Counted from the first letter of the stretch, positions 9,625-19,455 are shown. The stretch is 64,000 nucleotides of DNA from Pseudohalocynthiibacter aestuariivivens (GCF_011040495.1 NZ_CP049037.1:2170001-2234000); one strand, 5' to 3'. The notes: generated from the sequence alone by a model not told the origin. Translations and numbers: made by a program.

Positions 9625-10014
9625 TCACTGTGATGAACAGACCGAGGCGACGACCCAGCATTCAGCGCCCGGATTGCGTGTCGCGCATTCAGTCATCGCA
9701 CGACTACGTGCAGCGTTTTCATTTCCGAAACCCCACGAAGCGCCCATATTCTTGATGGACTTCGTGCTTTTCGCGCGCGCCACCGCACCGCAACTGTCCT
9801 CGACCCAGACCGCCGTGGCACACCCCTTTCCTCCCTGTTCCGCACAGTACTTCTTCGCCGCAGCCTCGGCTTTACCGCGAGAGTCATACTCCCATGACCT
9901 GCCAAACTTGTTGTTTTTGAAACTATAGGCGATGGCGCCATATGTCTCGGCCATCACCGGTGTAGCTGGAAACGCGATCGCCAGAATGAGCGCCATACGT
10001 TTAATGTTTAGCAT
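9625..10014 (-). CDS. Exported DUF4189 protein
   Basis: The 129-residue product has a signal peptide (MALILAIAFPATPVMA) and a mature domain of the DUF4189 type, with repeated Gly/Ala-rich turns (YGAIAYSFKNNKFG, GASWGFGNENAARSRAMTEC) and four cysteines that could form disulfides. Family members are small secreted or periplasmic proteins without known reaction. The start ATG 10014 follows GGGGAAGAA; longer in-frame starts to 10095 lack a site. It is a single gene between zapE and a 277-base gap. Confidence 0.82.
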   Translation of the reverse strand: MLNIKRMALILAIAFPATPVMAETYGAIAYSFKNNKFGRSWEYDSRGKAEAAAKKYCAEQGGKGCATAVWVEDSCGAVARAKSTKSIKNMGASWGFGNENAARSRAMTECATRNPGAECWVVASVCSSQ

Positions 10015-10291
10015 TTCTTCCCCTAATCTTCTTGTGGACATTGTAACCGGTTGGACACTGAACACTCCGCACTCCTTACCGGTCGCAGCACGCATTCAAT
10101 CATAGCATGTTCTTGCAAAAAGTGATCGGCTCTTGTTTCCCTTCAGTAGCCCATAGTCCCGGCCTTTTTTACACTTGCTGCGCAACAAGCCCCCGACAAT
10201 TGGTTCCGAACTTGGAAAAATTTGCAATGTCACAGTTTAATCTCTAACGAATTTCTCGCGACTGCGCCTCCTTCACAATATTTGTACACAC

Positions 10292-10888
10292 ATGACAATT
10301 GACCTTTTCACCGCCCTCGTGACCTTTGCCTTCGTCACCGTGATCACGCCGGGGCCGAACAACCTGATGCTGATGGCCTCGGGGGCCAATTTTGGCTTTC
10401 GCCGCACTGTGCCGCATATGCTTGGGATCGGGATGGGGTTTCCATCCATGGTGTTTCTGGTCGGACTGGGGGTGATGCAGGTCTTTGATCTATGGCCACT
10501 TAGCTACACGGTGCTGAAAGTCGCGTCGGTGGCCTATCTGCTCTATCTGGCATGGAAGATCGCCAATGCCGCCCCGCCCAAGGATGCGACCGCCGAAGGC
10601 CGCCCGCTGACCTTTGTGCAATCGGCAGCCTTTCAATGGGTCAACCCAAAGGCGTGGTCGATGGCGCTGTCGGCGATCACCCTCTATGCAGCGGGCCGCG
10701 ATGTGCCATCGGTGCTGTGGGTCGCGGGCACCTATGTGCTGGTTTCTCTGATCAGCACCACAAGCTGGACAGTGATGGGCCAGCAACTGCGCCGGTTGCT
10801 GAAAAATCCGATGCGTCTGCGGATCTTTAACTGGGTGATGGCGGTTCTGCTCGTCGCGACCCTGATCCCGGTACTATGGCCTGCCTGA
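10292..10888 (+). CDS. LysE-family amino acid exporter
   Basis: A 198-residue inner-membrane transporter of the LysE/RhtB family, which exports amino acids or related solutes by proton antiport. The family motif TPGPNNLMLMASGANFGF is near residue 18, followed by about five to six hydrophobic helices and the conserved FQWVNPKAWSMAL segment near residue 110. ATG 10292 has no Shine-Dalgarno sequence; the upstream bases include CCTCCTT, so initiation may be weak or leaderless. The Asp/Glu racemase-like gene starts 10 bases after its stop and is probably co-transcribed. Substrate unknown. Confidence 0.9.
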   Translation: MTIDLFTALVTFAFVTVITPGPNNLMLMASGANFGFRRTVPHMLGIGMGFPSMVFLVGLGVMQVFDLWPLSYTVLKVASVAYLLYLAWKIANAAPPKDATAEGRPLTFVQSAAFQWVNPKAWSMALSAITLYAAGRDVPSVLWVAGTYVLVSLISTTSWTVMGQQLRRLLKNPMRLRIFNWVMAVLLVATLIPVLWPA

Positions 10889-10898
10889 GGGGCCCAGC

Positions 10899-11513
10899 AT
10901 GGCTTTGACATTGCTTCACACCGCCGACATTCACCGCGCGACCTTCGACACGCTCCGCGACCGGATCGCACCGAACGCGACATTGCACCACAAGGTCCGC
11001 CCAGACTGGCTGGCGCGCGCTCAAAACGGCATAGACGCCTCGCTGGAGGTGGAAATCACAGCCGCAGTATCCGCGGCATCCGGATCTGTCCTGTGCACCT
11101 GCACCACACTCGGCCCCACCGCGGCAAAGGCGGGCGCGATGGTGATCGACGCGCCAATGATGCAGGCCGCCGCTGAACGTGGCGGCACGATCCTGATGGC
11201 CTATTGCCTGCCCAGCACCCGCGCGCCCAGCCTCGCCGCGCTAGAGGCGGCGATTGCGAAATCAGCTAACTTTGCCCGCGCGCATCCGCTCTTGATCGGC
11301 GGCGCTTGGCCACTCTTTGAGGCAGGCAACGGTACCGGCTTTGCCATACGTATCGCCGAGGCCATCACACAGGAAGCCGCCGAAATTACAAACCTCGGCA
11401 GTATCGTGCTGGCGCAGGCGTCAATGTTGCCAGCGGCTCCTCTGCTGGGCGGACTGGGCGCACCTGTTCTGACCTCGCCAGAACTGGCCCTGCGCGCCGC
11501 ATTGAACTGTTGA
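10899..11513 (+). CDS. Aspartate/glutamate racemase-like protein
   Basis: A 204-residue protein with features of the Asp/Glu/hydantoin racemase superfamily: N-terminal TLLHTADIH, and a cysteine-bearing loop VLCTCTTLGPTA near residue 68 where the first catalytic cysteine is expected. A second catalytic cysteine in the usual late position is not obvious (the late segment has none before the terminal Cys), so racemase activity is uncertain. SD GAGGGG lies before the ATG, 10 bases after the LysE gene. The pairing hints at amino acid metabolism and export, by inference only. Confidence 0.72.
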   Translation: MALTLLHTADIHRATFDTLRDRIAPNATLHHKVRPDWLARAQNGIDASLEVEITAAVSAASGSVLCTCTTLGPTAAKAGAMVIDAPMMQAAAERGGTILMAYCLPSTRAPSLAALEAAIAKSANFARAHPLLIGGAWPLFEAGNGTGFAIRIAEAITQEAAEITNLGSIVLAQASMLPAAPLLGGLGAPVLTSPELALRAALNC

Positions 11514-11573
11514 AGCGTTGCAATTCACGGCCATGCCAGCCATATATTCCGGACATCACGGGCGGAGCCGCAT

Positions 11574-12536
11574 ATGACCAATTATCTCGACTTCGAAAAA
11601 CCTCTCGCTGAGATCGAGGGCAAGGCAGAAGAGCTGCGCGCGATGGCCCGCGCTGGCGAAGGTGTCGATGTCGAGGAAGAGGCCGGTGCCCTAGACAAGA
11701 AAGCCGCAGTCATGCTGCGCGATCTCTATAAGGATCTGACCCCTTGGCGGAAATGTCAGGTTGCGCGCCATCCAGAGCGCCCCCATTGCAAAGACTACAT
11801 CAAGGGCCTCTTTACCGAGTACACGCCGCTGGCTGGTGATCGCAACTTTGCCGATGACCACGCCGTAATGGGCGGGCTGGCCCGTCTGAACGATACCCCC
11901 GTCATGGTGATCGGCCATGAAAAGGGCAACGACACCAAATCGCGCATCGAACGTAATTTCGGCATGGCCCGCCCCGAGGGCTACCGTAAGGCAATCCGCC
12001 TAATGGAAATGGCGAACAAGTTTGGCCTACCGGTCATTACCCTCGTGGACACCCCCGGTGCCTACCCCGGCAAAGGCGCCGAAGAGCGCGGTCAGTCCGA
12101 GGCGATTGCCCGCTCGACCGAGATGTGCCTGCAAATCGGCGTCCCCCTGATCAGCGTGATCATTGGTGAGGGCGGATCGGGCGGCGCCGTGGCCTTTGCC
12201 AGCGCCAACCGCGTCGCGATGCTGGAACATTCGGTTTATTCGGTGATTTCGCCCGAGGGCTGCGCGTCAATCCTGTGGAAAGACGCCGAGAAAATGCGCG
12301 AAGCGGCAGAGGCCCTGCGTCTGACCGCCAAGGACCTGACCCGTCTGGGCGTGGCGGACCGCATCATTGACGAGCCGATGGGCGGCGCACACCGCGATCC
12401 AAAAGCAGCGATTGCCTCGGTCGGCACCGCCATCAGCGCCATGCTGAGCGAGCTGTCGGGAAAGACCCCGAAAAAGCTGATCAAGGACCGGCGCGAAAAA
12501 TTCCTGAACATGGGCAGCAGCGGCCTCGCTGCCTGA
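11574..12536 (+). CDS. accA: Acetyl-CoA carboxylase carboxyltransferase subunit alpha
   Basis: AccA with AccD transfers CO2 from biotin on AccB to acetyl-CoA, giving malonyl-CoA for fatty acid synthesis. The 320-residue protein starts with [13 protein letters not shown] and carries the expected [18 protein letters not shown] segment near residue 118, the oxyanion-type [20 protein letters not shown] region near 155, and [17 protein letters not shown] near 200. The ATG follows GGAG. It is transcribed alone; a REP-like palindrome follows the stop by about 20 bases. Confidence 0.97.
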   Translation: MTNYLDFEKPLAEIEGKAEELRAMARAGEGVDVEEEAGALDKKAAVMLRDLYKDLTPWRKCQVARHPERPHCKDYIKGLFTEYTPLAGDRNFADDHAVMGGLARLNDTPVMVIGHEKGNDTKSRIERNFGMARPEGYRKAIRLMEMANKFGLPVITLVDTPGAYPGKGAEERGQSEAIARSTEMCLQIGVPLISVIIGEGGSGGAVAFASANRVAMLEHSVYSVISPEGCASILWKDAEKMREAAEALRLTAKDLTRLGVADRIIDEPMGGAHRDPKAAIASVGTAISAMLSELSGKTPKKLIKDRREKFLNMGSSGLAA

Positions 12537-12557
12537 TGTCTGCATCTGGCCCGCAGA

Positions 12558-12573
12558 CCGGGCTTCAGCCCGG
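12558..12573. repeat. REP-like palindrome CCGGGCT/AGCCCGG
   Basis: CCGGGCT and AGCCCGG form a perfect 7-base stem with a TC loop, followed by CAC. It lies between the convergent accA and GntR genes and is the same element type as at 8374 and 44329. Confidence 0.65.
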
Positions 12574-12586
12574 CACAGACACAAGG

Positions 12587-13234
12587 TCACCCCGCCAGCA
12601 TCCGCAACCCCTGCGTCACATCCGACCGCACAGCCAGCCGCAATCCCGGCTCATCCCCCGCCTTTAGCGCGGCAATGATTAACCGGTGAAAATGAGGCGG
12701 CTCTTTTTGCCGCAACCGCCCATATAGCGCGCGCATCGTCGGCCCCAGTTGCAGCCAGACGGTTTCGGCCATCGCCAGCATTGCAGGCGCCTGCGCCCGC
12801 AGATACAGCGTCCGGTGAAACTCCAGATTGCGGCGGATATAGGCCACCGCATCCTGCCGGGCGATATCTTCGGCCACTTGCGCGTTAATCGACGTCAGCC
12901 GGTCAATCAGCGCGATATGGGCACGCGGCAATGCGCGACTGGCCAGTTCCACTTCCAGCAGCGACCGTAGCGCCGCCAGTTCTTCTATCCTGTCATTGCT
13001 CAGCTCCGGGGTCGACACCCGCCCCGAGCTGCTTAGCGTCAGTGCGCCCTCGGCCACTAACCGCCGTAGCGCCTCGCGTGCCGGCGTCATCGACACGTCA
13101 AATTCGCCGCCGATGCCACGCAGTGTCAGCGCCTGACCCGGCGCGATTTCGCCATGCATGATACGTGCCCGCAGGCCGCGATAGACGCGGTCATGGGCGG
13201 CGGGGCTGGGATCAGGACGGGGATTAAGCAGCAT
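12587..13234 (-). CDS. GntR-family transcriptional regulator (FCD type)
   Basis: A 215-residue regulator. The N-terminal winged helix-turn-helix reads IMHGEIAPGQALTLRGIGGE then DVSMTPAREALRRLVAEGAL (residues 22-65); the C-terminal all-helical FCD domain contains LRSLLEVELASRAL and the metal-ligand-like FHRTLYLRAQ histidine. The ligand is unknown. ATG 13234 is preferred over a TTG at 13270, which would include a palindromic site in the coding sequence. That palindrome, TTTGTGATCACAAA at 13242-13255, lies just upstream and is a candidate operator for self-regulation. Confidence 0.88.
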   Translation of the reverse strand: MLLNPRPDPSPAAHDRVYRGLRARIMHGEIAPGQALTLRGIGGEFDVSMTPAREALRRLVAEGALTLSSSGRVSTPELSNDRIEELAALRSLLEVELASRALPRAHIALIDRLTSINAQVAEDIARQDAVAYIRRNLEFHRTLYLRAQAPAMLAMAETVWLQLGPTMRALYGRLRQKEPPHFHRLIIAALKAGDEPGLRLAVRSDVTQGLRMLAG

Positions 13235-13241
13235 AGCGTCG

Positions 13242-13255
13242 TTTGTGATCACAAA
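13242..13255. promoter_or_regulatory. Perfect palindrome upstream of GntR gene
   Basis: TTTGTGATCACAAA is a 14-base perfect palindrome eight bases before the GntR start codon. GntR/FCD regulators bind short palindromes of this form, so self-regulation is a reasonable inference. Binding is not shown by the sequence. Confidence 0.55.
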
Positions 13256-13273
13256 AAGCCATGCGGTCAACGC

Positions 13274-13960
13274 TCAAAATCGATAGCGATGCAGGCTGCT
13301 GCCATTCACCCGCAACCATTTGCGGGGCGCATTGTAACCGGGGAGCAATTGCGCCACCAAGGCCCAGAACGCAGGCGAATGGTTCATTTCCTGCAAATGC
13401 GCCACCTCATGGGCCGCAACATAATCCAGCACCTCCGGCGGGGCGAGTATCAGACGCCATGAATACATCAGCCCCGCATCTGCGGTACATGATCCCCAGC
13501 GTGATCGCGTATCGCGCAAGGTGATCCGCGCATAGGGACGGCCCAGCGCCGCTGCATACCGGTCAGAAGCCTCAACCAGCCGTTCGCGCGCCAATGTCTT
13601 CAGCCACGCCTGCACCCGCGCCCCAGCACTGTCCGCGCTGCCCGGCACCAGCAAACGGTCGCCATCAGTCACCACGCGCCGCCCTGTACCCGCCACCAAC
13701 GTCATCGGCTGCCCTTTGACCGGCACTTCCGCGCCAATCCTGACGGGCACTTCCGACACTTGCCGCGTCAGCTGTCGCGCCAGCCAATCATGCTTGGAAC
13801 GGGCGAAATCCAGACCGTCGCGTTCCGGCAAACCCCGGGGCATTGTCAGCGTCACGCGCCCATCCAAACTGGAAACGCGCAACGAAATCCGCCGTGCGCG
13901 CGCCGACCGTCGCAACGTGACTTCGATCGGGGGGTTGCCCGCAAGAACATGCTGGCCCAT
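13274..13960 (-). CDS. YgjP-type zinc metallopeptidase (M48-related, DUF45)
   Basis: A 228-residue protein of the YgjP/WLM-type family. The N-terminal half contains RRSARARRISLRV and SLDGRVTLTMPRG, both typical, and the C-terminal half has RDTRSRWGSC and the zinc-binding HEVAHLQEMNHS (HExxH), then FWALVAQLLPGYNAPRKWL. Cytoplasmic; substrate unknown. The start ATG 13960 follows AGGAGA at ideal spacing; the frame is open back to 14074 but without a site. It is divergent from the FYDLN_acid gene and lies 39 bases upstream of the GntR gene on the same strand. Confidence 0.88.
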   Translation of the reverse strand: MGQHVLAGNPPIEVTLRRSARARRISLRVSSLDGRVTLTMPRGLPERDGLDFARSKHDWLARQLTRQVSEVPVRIGAEVPVKGQPMTLVAGTGRRVVTDGDRLLVPGSADSAGARVQAWLKTLARERLVEASDRYAAALGRPYARITLRDTRSRWGSCTADAGLMYSWRLILAPPEVLDYVAAHEVAHLQEMNHSPAFWALVAQLLPGYNAPRKWLRVNGSSLHRYRF

Positions 13961-14076
13961 ATGATCTCCTGATTGCGTTCCGCGTGTGCCGGGCCTTAAA
14001 GCCTTTGACACCTCTGCCCCGTTATGGCAGGGGACGCAGATTGCCCGCAAGGTTTGAAATGTGAGAGGGATCACCC

Positions 14077-14406
14077 ATGCCCAAAGAAGAATGGGGCGTT
14101 AAACGCGTATGCCCGACCACCGGTCAGCGTTTTTACGACCTGAACAAAGATCCGATCGTCAGCCCCTACACTGGCGAAGTTGTCGAGCTGAACCTCGGCA
14201 AGTCCCGCTCGATCAAGGCGGATGCCGAAGATGCTGAAACGAAGAAGCTGAAAGAAACAGATGTCGACGAGGTCGTTCTCGACGATGACGACGACGATGA
14301 CGTGGATGTTGATCTCGGCGATGACGTTCTGGAAGACGATGACGACAGCGATGATGTCTCACTTGACGAGATCGCCGATGTTGCCTCGGATGATGACGAC
14401 AGCTAA
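14077..14406 (+). CDS. FYDLN_acid (TIGR02300) protein
   Basis: A 109-residue protein with the alphaproteobacterial FYDLN_acid layout: a short N-terminal domain (GVKRVCPTTGQRFYDLNKDP, then IVSPYTGEVV) followed by an almost purely acidic tail of Asp and Glu runs from about residue 60. The single early cysteine leaves zinc binding doubtful. Function is unknown; the tail suggests interaction with basic partners. Start follows GAGGG. A GGGCGGGA/TCCCGCCC stem-loop follows at 14417, and tRNA-Ala lies 65 bases downstream. Confidence 0.9.
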   Translation: MPKEEWGVKRVCPTTGQRFYDLNKDPIVSPYTGEVVELNLGKSRSIKADAEDAETKKLKETDVDEVVLDDDDDDDVDVDLGDDVLEDDDDSDDVSLDEIADVASDDDDS

Positions 14407-14416
14407 GCAAATTTCA

Positions 14417-14444
14417 GGGCGGGATTTTTCGCTTGATCCCGCCC
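14417..14444 (+). terminator. Stem-loop after FYDLN_acid gene
   Basis: GGGCGGGA (14417-14424) pairs perfectly with TCCCGCCC (14437-14444) across a 12-base loop that contains TTTTT. No U-tract follows, so it is a terminator-like or processing stem between the protein gene and tRNA-Ala. Confidence 0.5.
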
Positions 14445-14470
14445 GGCGACTTGCATAATTAGCGGCGAAC

Positions 14471-14546
<76 letters not shown>

Positions 14547-14811
14547 ATCTTCTTCTGCAATTCCGATACACTTCTGCCGCTGATTTCGGCGTATCGCTTC
14601 ATTGCGGCCATCACCTCTTGGTTTGCGTATTTAATCGCACGATGCACCAAGGTGAAACCAGCCCTCAGGTTACACGGTTGACGTCCGGCATCTGCCAGTT
14701 GCCTAGGGACGCCAGCAGCTCATTCGTAGACACGATTTGGTTTCGCAGGTTGCCATGGCGTCAGTCAGACCAGCGCGGTATCATTGCGACAACAATCTAC
14801 GAGGTGCCAGA

Positions 14812-15864
14812 ATGGCTTGGTCAGACAAGAAACTTGCCGAACTGCGGCAGACATTTTCCGACGCAACCGGCGGTGATCTGCAAAATCCGAATTTCCAAAG
14901 GATCGCGGACAAGATTTTTTCCGAAGGTGGTCGACGGCCCGCACCCTATGCCGGGATGCCCACTTTGCTGGATGCCCCCCACCGTCCGATCGTCGAAGGC
15001 GACGATTTTTCCGATCTGGACGTCGCCCTCTACGGTGTGCCCATGGACCTCGGCGTGACCAATCGCAACGGGTCCAGATTCGGGCCGCGCGCCTTGCGAG
15101 CAATTGAACGTATCGGACCATATAACGATGCTCTGGACTGTGCGCCCGTACACGAAATGGCGGTTGCCGACATTGGCGATGTCCCGATGCAAAGCCGCTT
15201 CGATCTGGCGCAAAGCCATGCGGATATCGAGAAGTTCGTGGCTGAAATTGTCGCACAGGGCGTGATCCCGATGGCGGCGGGTGGCGACCATTCGATCAGC
15301 CACCCGATTCTCAGGGCGGTCGCCACGAACGGCCCGGTCGGCATGATCCACATCGACGCGCATTGCGACACCGGCGGCTCGTACGAGGGCGAGAAATTTC
15401 ATCACGGCGGCCCCTTTCGAAACGCCGTACTGGATGGCGTGCTTGACCCCGAGCGCACGATCCAGATCGGAATTCGAGGCGCGGCTAAATATATCTGGGA
15501 GTTTTCGGAGATGTCCGGAATGACCGTGATCGAAGCTGCGGACATCAATCAACTCGGCATTCCTGAAATTATCCGTCAGGCGCGCACGGTGATTGGCGAT
15601 GGGCCGACCTATTTCTCGTTCGATATCGACAGCCTTGACCCCGCCTTTGCGCCCGGCACTGGCACGCCAGAGGTCGGCGGTCTGACCACCCGAGAGGCAC
15701 TCGCGCTGATCAGGGGCATGAAGGGTGCCAATCTGGTCGGCGGCGACGTGGTCGAGGTGGCACCAGCCTACGACCCGACGACAAACACAGCCCAGAACGG
15801 CGCGCAGATGCTGTTCGAAATTCTCAGCCTGATGCAGTTCTCGCCGTTCAGAACGACCCCCTAG
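14812..15864 (+). CDS. speB: Agmatinase / ureohydrolase
   Basis: A 350-residue manganese ureohydrolase, most likely agmatinase (agmatine to putrescine and urea). Metal-binding motifs are all present: AAGGDHSISHPI near residue 160, IHIDAHCDTGG near 180 and YFSFDIDSLDPAFAPGTGTPE region near 265. The N-terminal part of about 65 residues is as long as in other alphaproteobacterial members. ATG 14812 follows ACGAGGTG; the frame is open further upstream to 14737 without a site. Guanidinobutyrase or another guanidino-acid hydrolase is possible, since specificity cannot be read from motifs. Confidence 0.88.
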   Translation: MAWSDKKLAELRQTFSDATGGDLQNPNFQRIADKIFSEGGRRPAPYAGMPTLLDAPHRPIVEGDDFSDLDVALYGVPMDLGVTNRNGSRFGPRALRAIERIGPYNDALDCAPVHEMAVADIGDVPMQSRFDLAQSHADIEKFVAEIVAQGVIPMAAGGDHSISHPILRAVATNGPVGMIHIDAHCDTGGSYEGEKFHHGGPFRNAVLDGVLDPERTIQIGIRGAAKYIWEFSEMSGMTVIEAADINQLGIPEIIRQARTVIGDGPTYFSFDIDSLDPAFAPGTGTPEVGGLTTREALALIRGMKGANLVGGDVVEVAPAYDPTTNTAQNGAQMLFEILSLMQFSPFRTTP

Positions 15865-15994
15865 GATCGCCGCACCAAAACGTCGGGAACGCTGCGATCA
15901 GTCCGTTTGCCGACGTCTATGGCTCTGCCCGCACGTTCGATGTGCCCGTCAGCCCGAACACATCAACATAGGCCGCATCGGTAACCGGCAGTGT

Positions 15995-16426
15995 CTATGG
16001 GTCCGATGGAACATCCGATGCGTCCGGCTCAGAACCCGGCTCATCATCAAGACGCGCCAGCACCAGACTGCGATCATCCTGCAATACAGTCATGGTATGA
16101 GACAGCGGATCAAAACGGATATCCATTGTCCCCGCGAACATCCCGACAATTGCGGCCTCCTGCGCCACCAACGCGTCATCAGCGCAGGCCTTCTTTGTGT
16201 GCGCCATCGGCCCCTCGATCACCAATTGCCCGCCCTCATACCGCGCCTGTCCCTGAAACAGGTTACAGCCGGTATTTCCAGAATAGCTGCCATCCGCACG
16301 AAACCCGATACTGGCTTCACCAACTGCCGCAGCACCATCTACCGTGACAATGCGCCAATCTGACGCCTGCGCTGCAGCAGAGCCGAATAAAAACCAAATA
16401 CTCACACAGCTCTTCAGTAATTTCAT
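15995..16426 (-). CDS. Exported META-domain protein
   Basis: A 143-residue protein with a signal peptide (KLLKSCVSIWFLFGSAAAQA) and one META domain, the HslJ-like fold: the core motif GSYSGNTGCNLFQGQARY lies near residue 46, followed by MAHTKKACADDALVAQEAA. The cysteine pair around these motifs is typical. Family members are envelope proteins, some linked to stress resistance. ATG 16426 follows AAGGAGA. The C-terminal tail is acidic and proline-rich. Transcribed alone. Confidence 0.85.
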   Translation of the reverse strand: MKLLKSCVSIWFLFGSAAAQASDWRIVTVDGAAAVGEASIGFRADGSYSGNTGCNLFQGQARYEGGQLVIEGPMAHTKKACADDALVAQEAAIVGMFAGTMDIRFDPLSHTMTVLQDDRSLVLARLDDEPGSEPDASDVPSDP

Positions 16427-16794
16427 CAAACAGTCTCCTTGGGTCAGGCAGTCACAGGCCAGGACATTATCACAAAGGTCATGCATGCCGCCGCTAACAA
16501 CAGCGCGCGAGCGTCTGCAAGACCCATAAAATTGCGGCGCGATTACTGCAAATGGTCGCTCATGTCAGGCTCCTCCATCAGCGTAAAAATTCACGCGTTG
16601 AGTGGTATAGAACGCGAAGCCAAGCGACATATCAACCAGCCATCGCATCCAATTTAGGTCCACGAAACCTTCCAACACCGGCTTTGTGGCGGTCCAAGCG
16701 GCAGCATCGAATTTTTGCATGACAGAGGAAACCAACCGAATTTTTCGACAGTGTGATAGGCTGCAATAACGGGACTGCGCAGGGAGACGTCAGA
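16427..16794. other. Intergenic region without recognisable gene
   Basis: Between the divergent META gene and the PPOX gene. Short open frames on both strands here have atypical composition and no family features. It should hold both promoters, but I see no clear site other than GGGAGA before 16795. Confidence 0.4.
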
Positions 16795-17436
16795 ATGCCG
16801 ACCGTATTCGGATATCACGTCAATGAGGTCATAAACTCGCAGTCCGACCTGCGCGCCCATTACAAGATGCCGTCACGCTTCGTGAACAATAAGGTGCTGA
16901 CCGAGATTGATCCGCTTGCCGCAAGGTTCATCGACAAAACAGCCCTCGTGTTCGTGTCAACGCGGCGCCCTGACGGACAGATTGACGTCAGCCCCAGAGG
17001 CGACCCACCGGGATTCCTCAAAGTGCTGTCTCCCTCCCTGCTCGCCCTTCCGGATCGGCTGGGAAACAATCGGGTCGATACGTTCGAGAATATCATCCTA
17101 AACCCGCAGATCGGCCTGATCTGCGTCATTCCCGGTCATCGCGATACACTGCGAATATCCGGTGAGGCCCGGATCGTGCGCGACGACGATCTCGCACAGA
17201 GTCTGTCGGTCTCGGGCAAACCCGCCCAAGCCGCGCTACTGATCAAGGTCAGCCGCGTCCTGTGCCATTGCCCAAAAGCTTTCGTCCGTGGTGGTGTCTG
17301 GTCATCTGAAAGCTGGCCTGACACCACAGACGTTCCGACCCTGGCAGAGATGATGTGCGCGCATGGTGCGCTGTCCGACAACATCGCGGACGTCGAGGAC
17401 ATCGTGCAAAATGATCGCCAGAATCGTTTGTACTAG
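16795..17436 (+). CDS. PPOX-class FMN-dependent flavoprotein
   Basis: A 213-residue protein of the pyridoxamine 5'-phosphate oxidase-like superfamily, MSMEG_1061 subgroup. Typical features are LVFVSTRRPDGQIDVSPRGD near residue 55, GNNRVDTFENIILNPQIG (FMN-binding turn) near 92, LRISGEARIVRD near 120 and KAFVRGGVW near 160. The group uses FMN or F420 in redox reactions or acts in general stress; the substrate is unknown. ATG 16795 follows GGGAGA. A single gene with 246 bases to the next. Confidence 0.85.
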   Translation: MPTVFGYHVNEVINSQSDLRAHYKMPSRFVNNKVLTEIDPLAARFIDKTALVFVSTRRPDGQIDVSPRGDPPGFLKVLSPSLLALPDRLGNNRVDTFENIILNPQIGLICVIPGHRDTLRISGEARIVRDDDLAQSLSVSGKPAQAALLIKVSRVLCHCPKAFVRGGVWSSESWPDTTDVPTLAEMMCAHGALSDNIADVEDIVQNDRQNRLY

Positions 17437-17682
17437 GTCGCGTCGGCCCCATTGTCGGCGTCAGTCCTTAGCCTGATCCACGGGTTAGATTGCTCACCAT
17501 TCGTCGCCAGCGGCACGAACGCCCAAGAATGCGCGACGAAACATGAATAGCAGCTTTCTGATAGACGGCACAGCAGGACGGGACATTCTGTGGTGATGAC
17601 GCTTACTTTGCCCCACTCGCAGGCTTGATTTGCTCTACATTTCCAGTCACAGCGTGCAGGCAGTTTCTACAAAGGATATGGC

Positions 17683-18354
17683 ATGTCTCGTTTCGACGGT
17701 CTCAAGGCCGAATTTACCGCCGAAAATTTTCGCCGGTTCGCCATCTATTGCTGTATCCCTGCGGTAATTTTCTATCTCGTATCGCTCGCCGCGATGGGGC
17801 TTGGTGGCTTCACGCTGGTCGAAACCCTCCGCGATCCCGCGCAGATCACCAAACAGTCCAGCTTCCTCGGATTCGTATCCAGCATCGGCGCATGGCTCTG
17901 GGTTGCGGCGGCCACGGTCTGCTTTTTTCGCATCGCCGCCGTCACATGGAACGACAACGACCCGCACAGGATGCTGCTGGTTCTCTGCGGCTGGTTCTCG
18001 GCATTTCTGGCGGTGGACGACTTTTTCCTCATCCACGACCGCTTTATCACCGAAGGTATCCTGATCCCGCTATACGCGCTTTTCGTCGGCTACCTGCTGC
18101 GCAAATATTACACCAAGATCAAGGAAATCGACGCCTTCGCATTCCTAATGGCTGGCGGCATGTTGGCGATGTCGGTACTTGTGGACGCGGTTCAGGAAAT
18201 CCTGCCCATAAGCTACGGATTATCCCAAGCTCTGGAGGAAGGATTCAAATTCGTCGGCGCGGCGTCCTGGTTCTACTTCTGCTACCGGATCGCGGCCTAC
18301 CGACTGACCGGCGCAGTCACCGGTCAGAGCCAATCACCAAGTGCGTCAGAGTAA
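17683..18354 (+). CDS. Multi-pass membrane protein of unknown function
   Basis: Not recognised. The 223-residue product has about six hydrophobic segments (residues 20-40, 63-85, 95-110, 120-138, 150-165 and 190-208) with conserved-looking acidic residues inside them ([31 protein letters not shown]). Histidine and acidic residues within helices resemble membrane enzymes or metal-binding proteins, but no family can be named. Its 3' end overlaps the convergent cysteine-synthase-like gene by 31 bases. Confidence 0.72.
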   Translation: MSRFDGLKAEFTAENFRRFAIYCCIPAVIFYLVSLAAMGLGGFTLVETLRDPAQITKQSSFLGFVSSIGAWLWVAAATVCFFRIAAVTWNDNDPHRMLLVLCGWFSAFLAVDDFFLIHDRFITEGILIPLYALFVGYLLRKYYTKIKEIDAFAFLMAGGMLAMSVLVDAVQEILPISYGLSQALEEGFKFVGAASWFYFCYRIAAYRLTGAVTGQSQSPSASE

Positions 18355-19364
18355 GGCGCGATATCACCGATACAGGTCTGCACCCACGCAGGATCGTAAT
18401 AGGTATCCAGATACCGCTCTCCTCCGTCGCAGAGCAACGTGACGATTGATCCCGCCTCGCCCCGGTCCATCATGCCGCGCGCCACCTTCAGCGCGCCCCA
18501 CAGGTTCGTCCCGGTAGATGCGCCAGCCTTGCGCCCGATCAGCGCCTCCAGCCACAGGATCGTGGCAACACTGGCGGCATCGGGCACCTGCATCATCGCG
18601 TCGATCACATCGGGCTGAAATGATTTCTCGACCCGTGGTCGCCCGATCCCCTCGATCCGGCTGGAACAATCAGCGCACAGCACATCGTTTCCGGTCATGT
18701 AGCTGTCGTAAAAAACCGAGTTTTCTGGATCGACCACCACCAGCTGCGTATCATGCCCCCGGTAGCGCAGATACCGGCCCAGCGTCGCCGACGTGCCGCC
18801 CGTGCCCGCACTCATCACCAGCGTATGCGGGATCGGATGCGGCTCCATGCTCATCTGATCGAAAATACTCTCGGCAATGTTGTTGTTGCCACGCCAGTCA
18901 GTCGCACGCTCGGCATACATGAACTGATCCATGAAATAGCCGCCCTTTTCGGCCGCCAGCTTGACCGCTGCATCATGCATCTGCGGGGCGGATTCTACGA
19001 AATGACACTGACCGCCATATAGCGTGATTTTGTCGATCTTGCTCTGCGCCGTCTTGCGCGGCATGACCGCGATAAAGGGCAGGCCCAGCATCTGGGCAAA
19101 ATACGCCTCTGACACCGCCGTACTGCCCGAGGATGCCTCGATCACCGGTGTGCCTTCGGTGATCTTACCGTTGCATAGCGCATACAGGAACAGCGAGCGC
19201 GCCAGCCTGTGCTTCAGGCTTCCGGTGGGATGCGTGCTTTCGTCCTTGAGGTAGATGTCGACGCCCTTGAGCTTTGGCAAGGTCAGTTTCAGCAGGTGGG
19301 TATCCGACGACCGGCGCACATCCGCCTCGATCTTTTCAATCGCCTCGACAATCCAACGCGCCAT
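18324..19364 (-). CDS. PLP-dependent cysteine synthase-family enzyme
   Basis: A 346-residue fold-type II PLP enzyme related to cysteine synthase. The PLP lysine is in [13 protein letters not shown] near residue 50, the substrate loop is [15 protein letters not shown] near 78, and the phosphate-binding turn is [16 protein letters not shown] near 185. [15 protein letters not shown] is a distinct cysteine-bearing insert. This alphaproteobacterial subgroup may use O-acetylserine or a related beta-substituted amino acid; the exact reaction is uncertain. ATG 19364 follows AGGGGCAG. Overlaps the convergent membrane protein gene. Confidence 0.88.
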   Translation of the reverse strand: MARWIVEAIEKIEADVRRSSDTHLLKLTLPKLKGVDIYLKDESTHPTGSLKHRLARSLFLYALCNGKITEGTPVIEASSGSTAVSEAYFAQMLGLPFIAVMPRKTAQSKIDKITLYGGQCHFVESAPQMHDAAVKLAAEKGGYFMDQFMYAERATDWRGNNNIAESIFDQMSMEPHPIPHTLVMSAGTGGTSATLGRYLRYRGHDTQLVVVDPENSVFYDSYMTGNDVLCADCSSRIEGIGRPRVEKSFQPDVIDAMMQVPDAASVATILWLEALIGRKAGASTGTNLWGALKVARGMMDRGEAGSIVTLLCDGGERYLDTYYDPAWVQTCIGDIAPYSDALGDWL

Positions 19365-19455
19365 AATTCTGCCCCTGCTGTGCCTTTGCGGTCCGCTATA
19401 ACACCCGCCGGGCAAAACTGTCTATCGCGGGGCCAGTCGCATTCGGTATTGGCCG

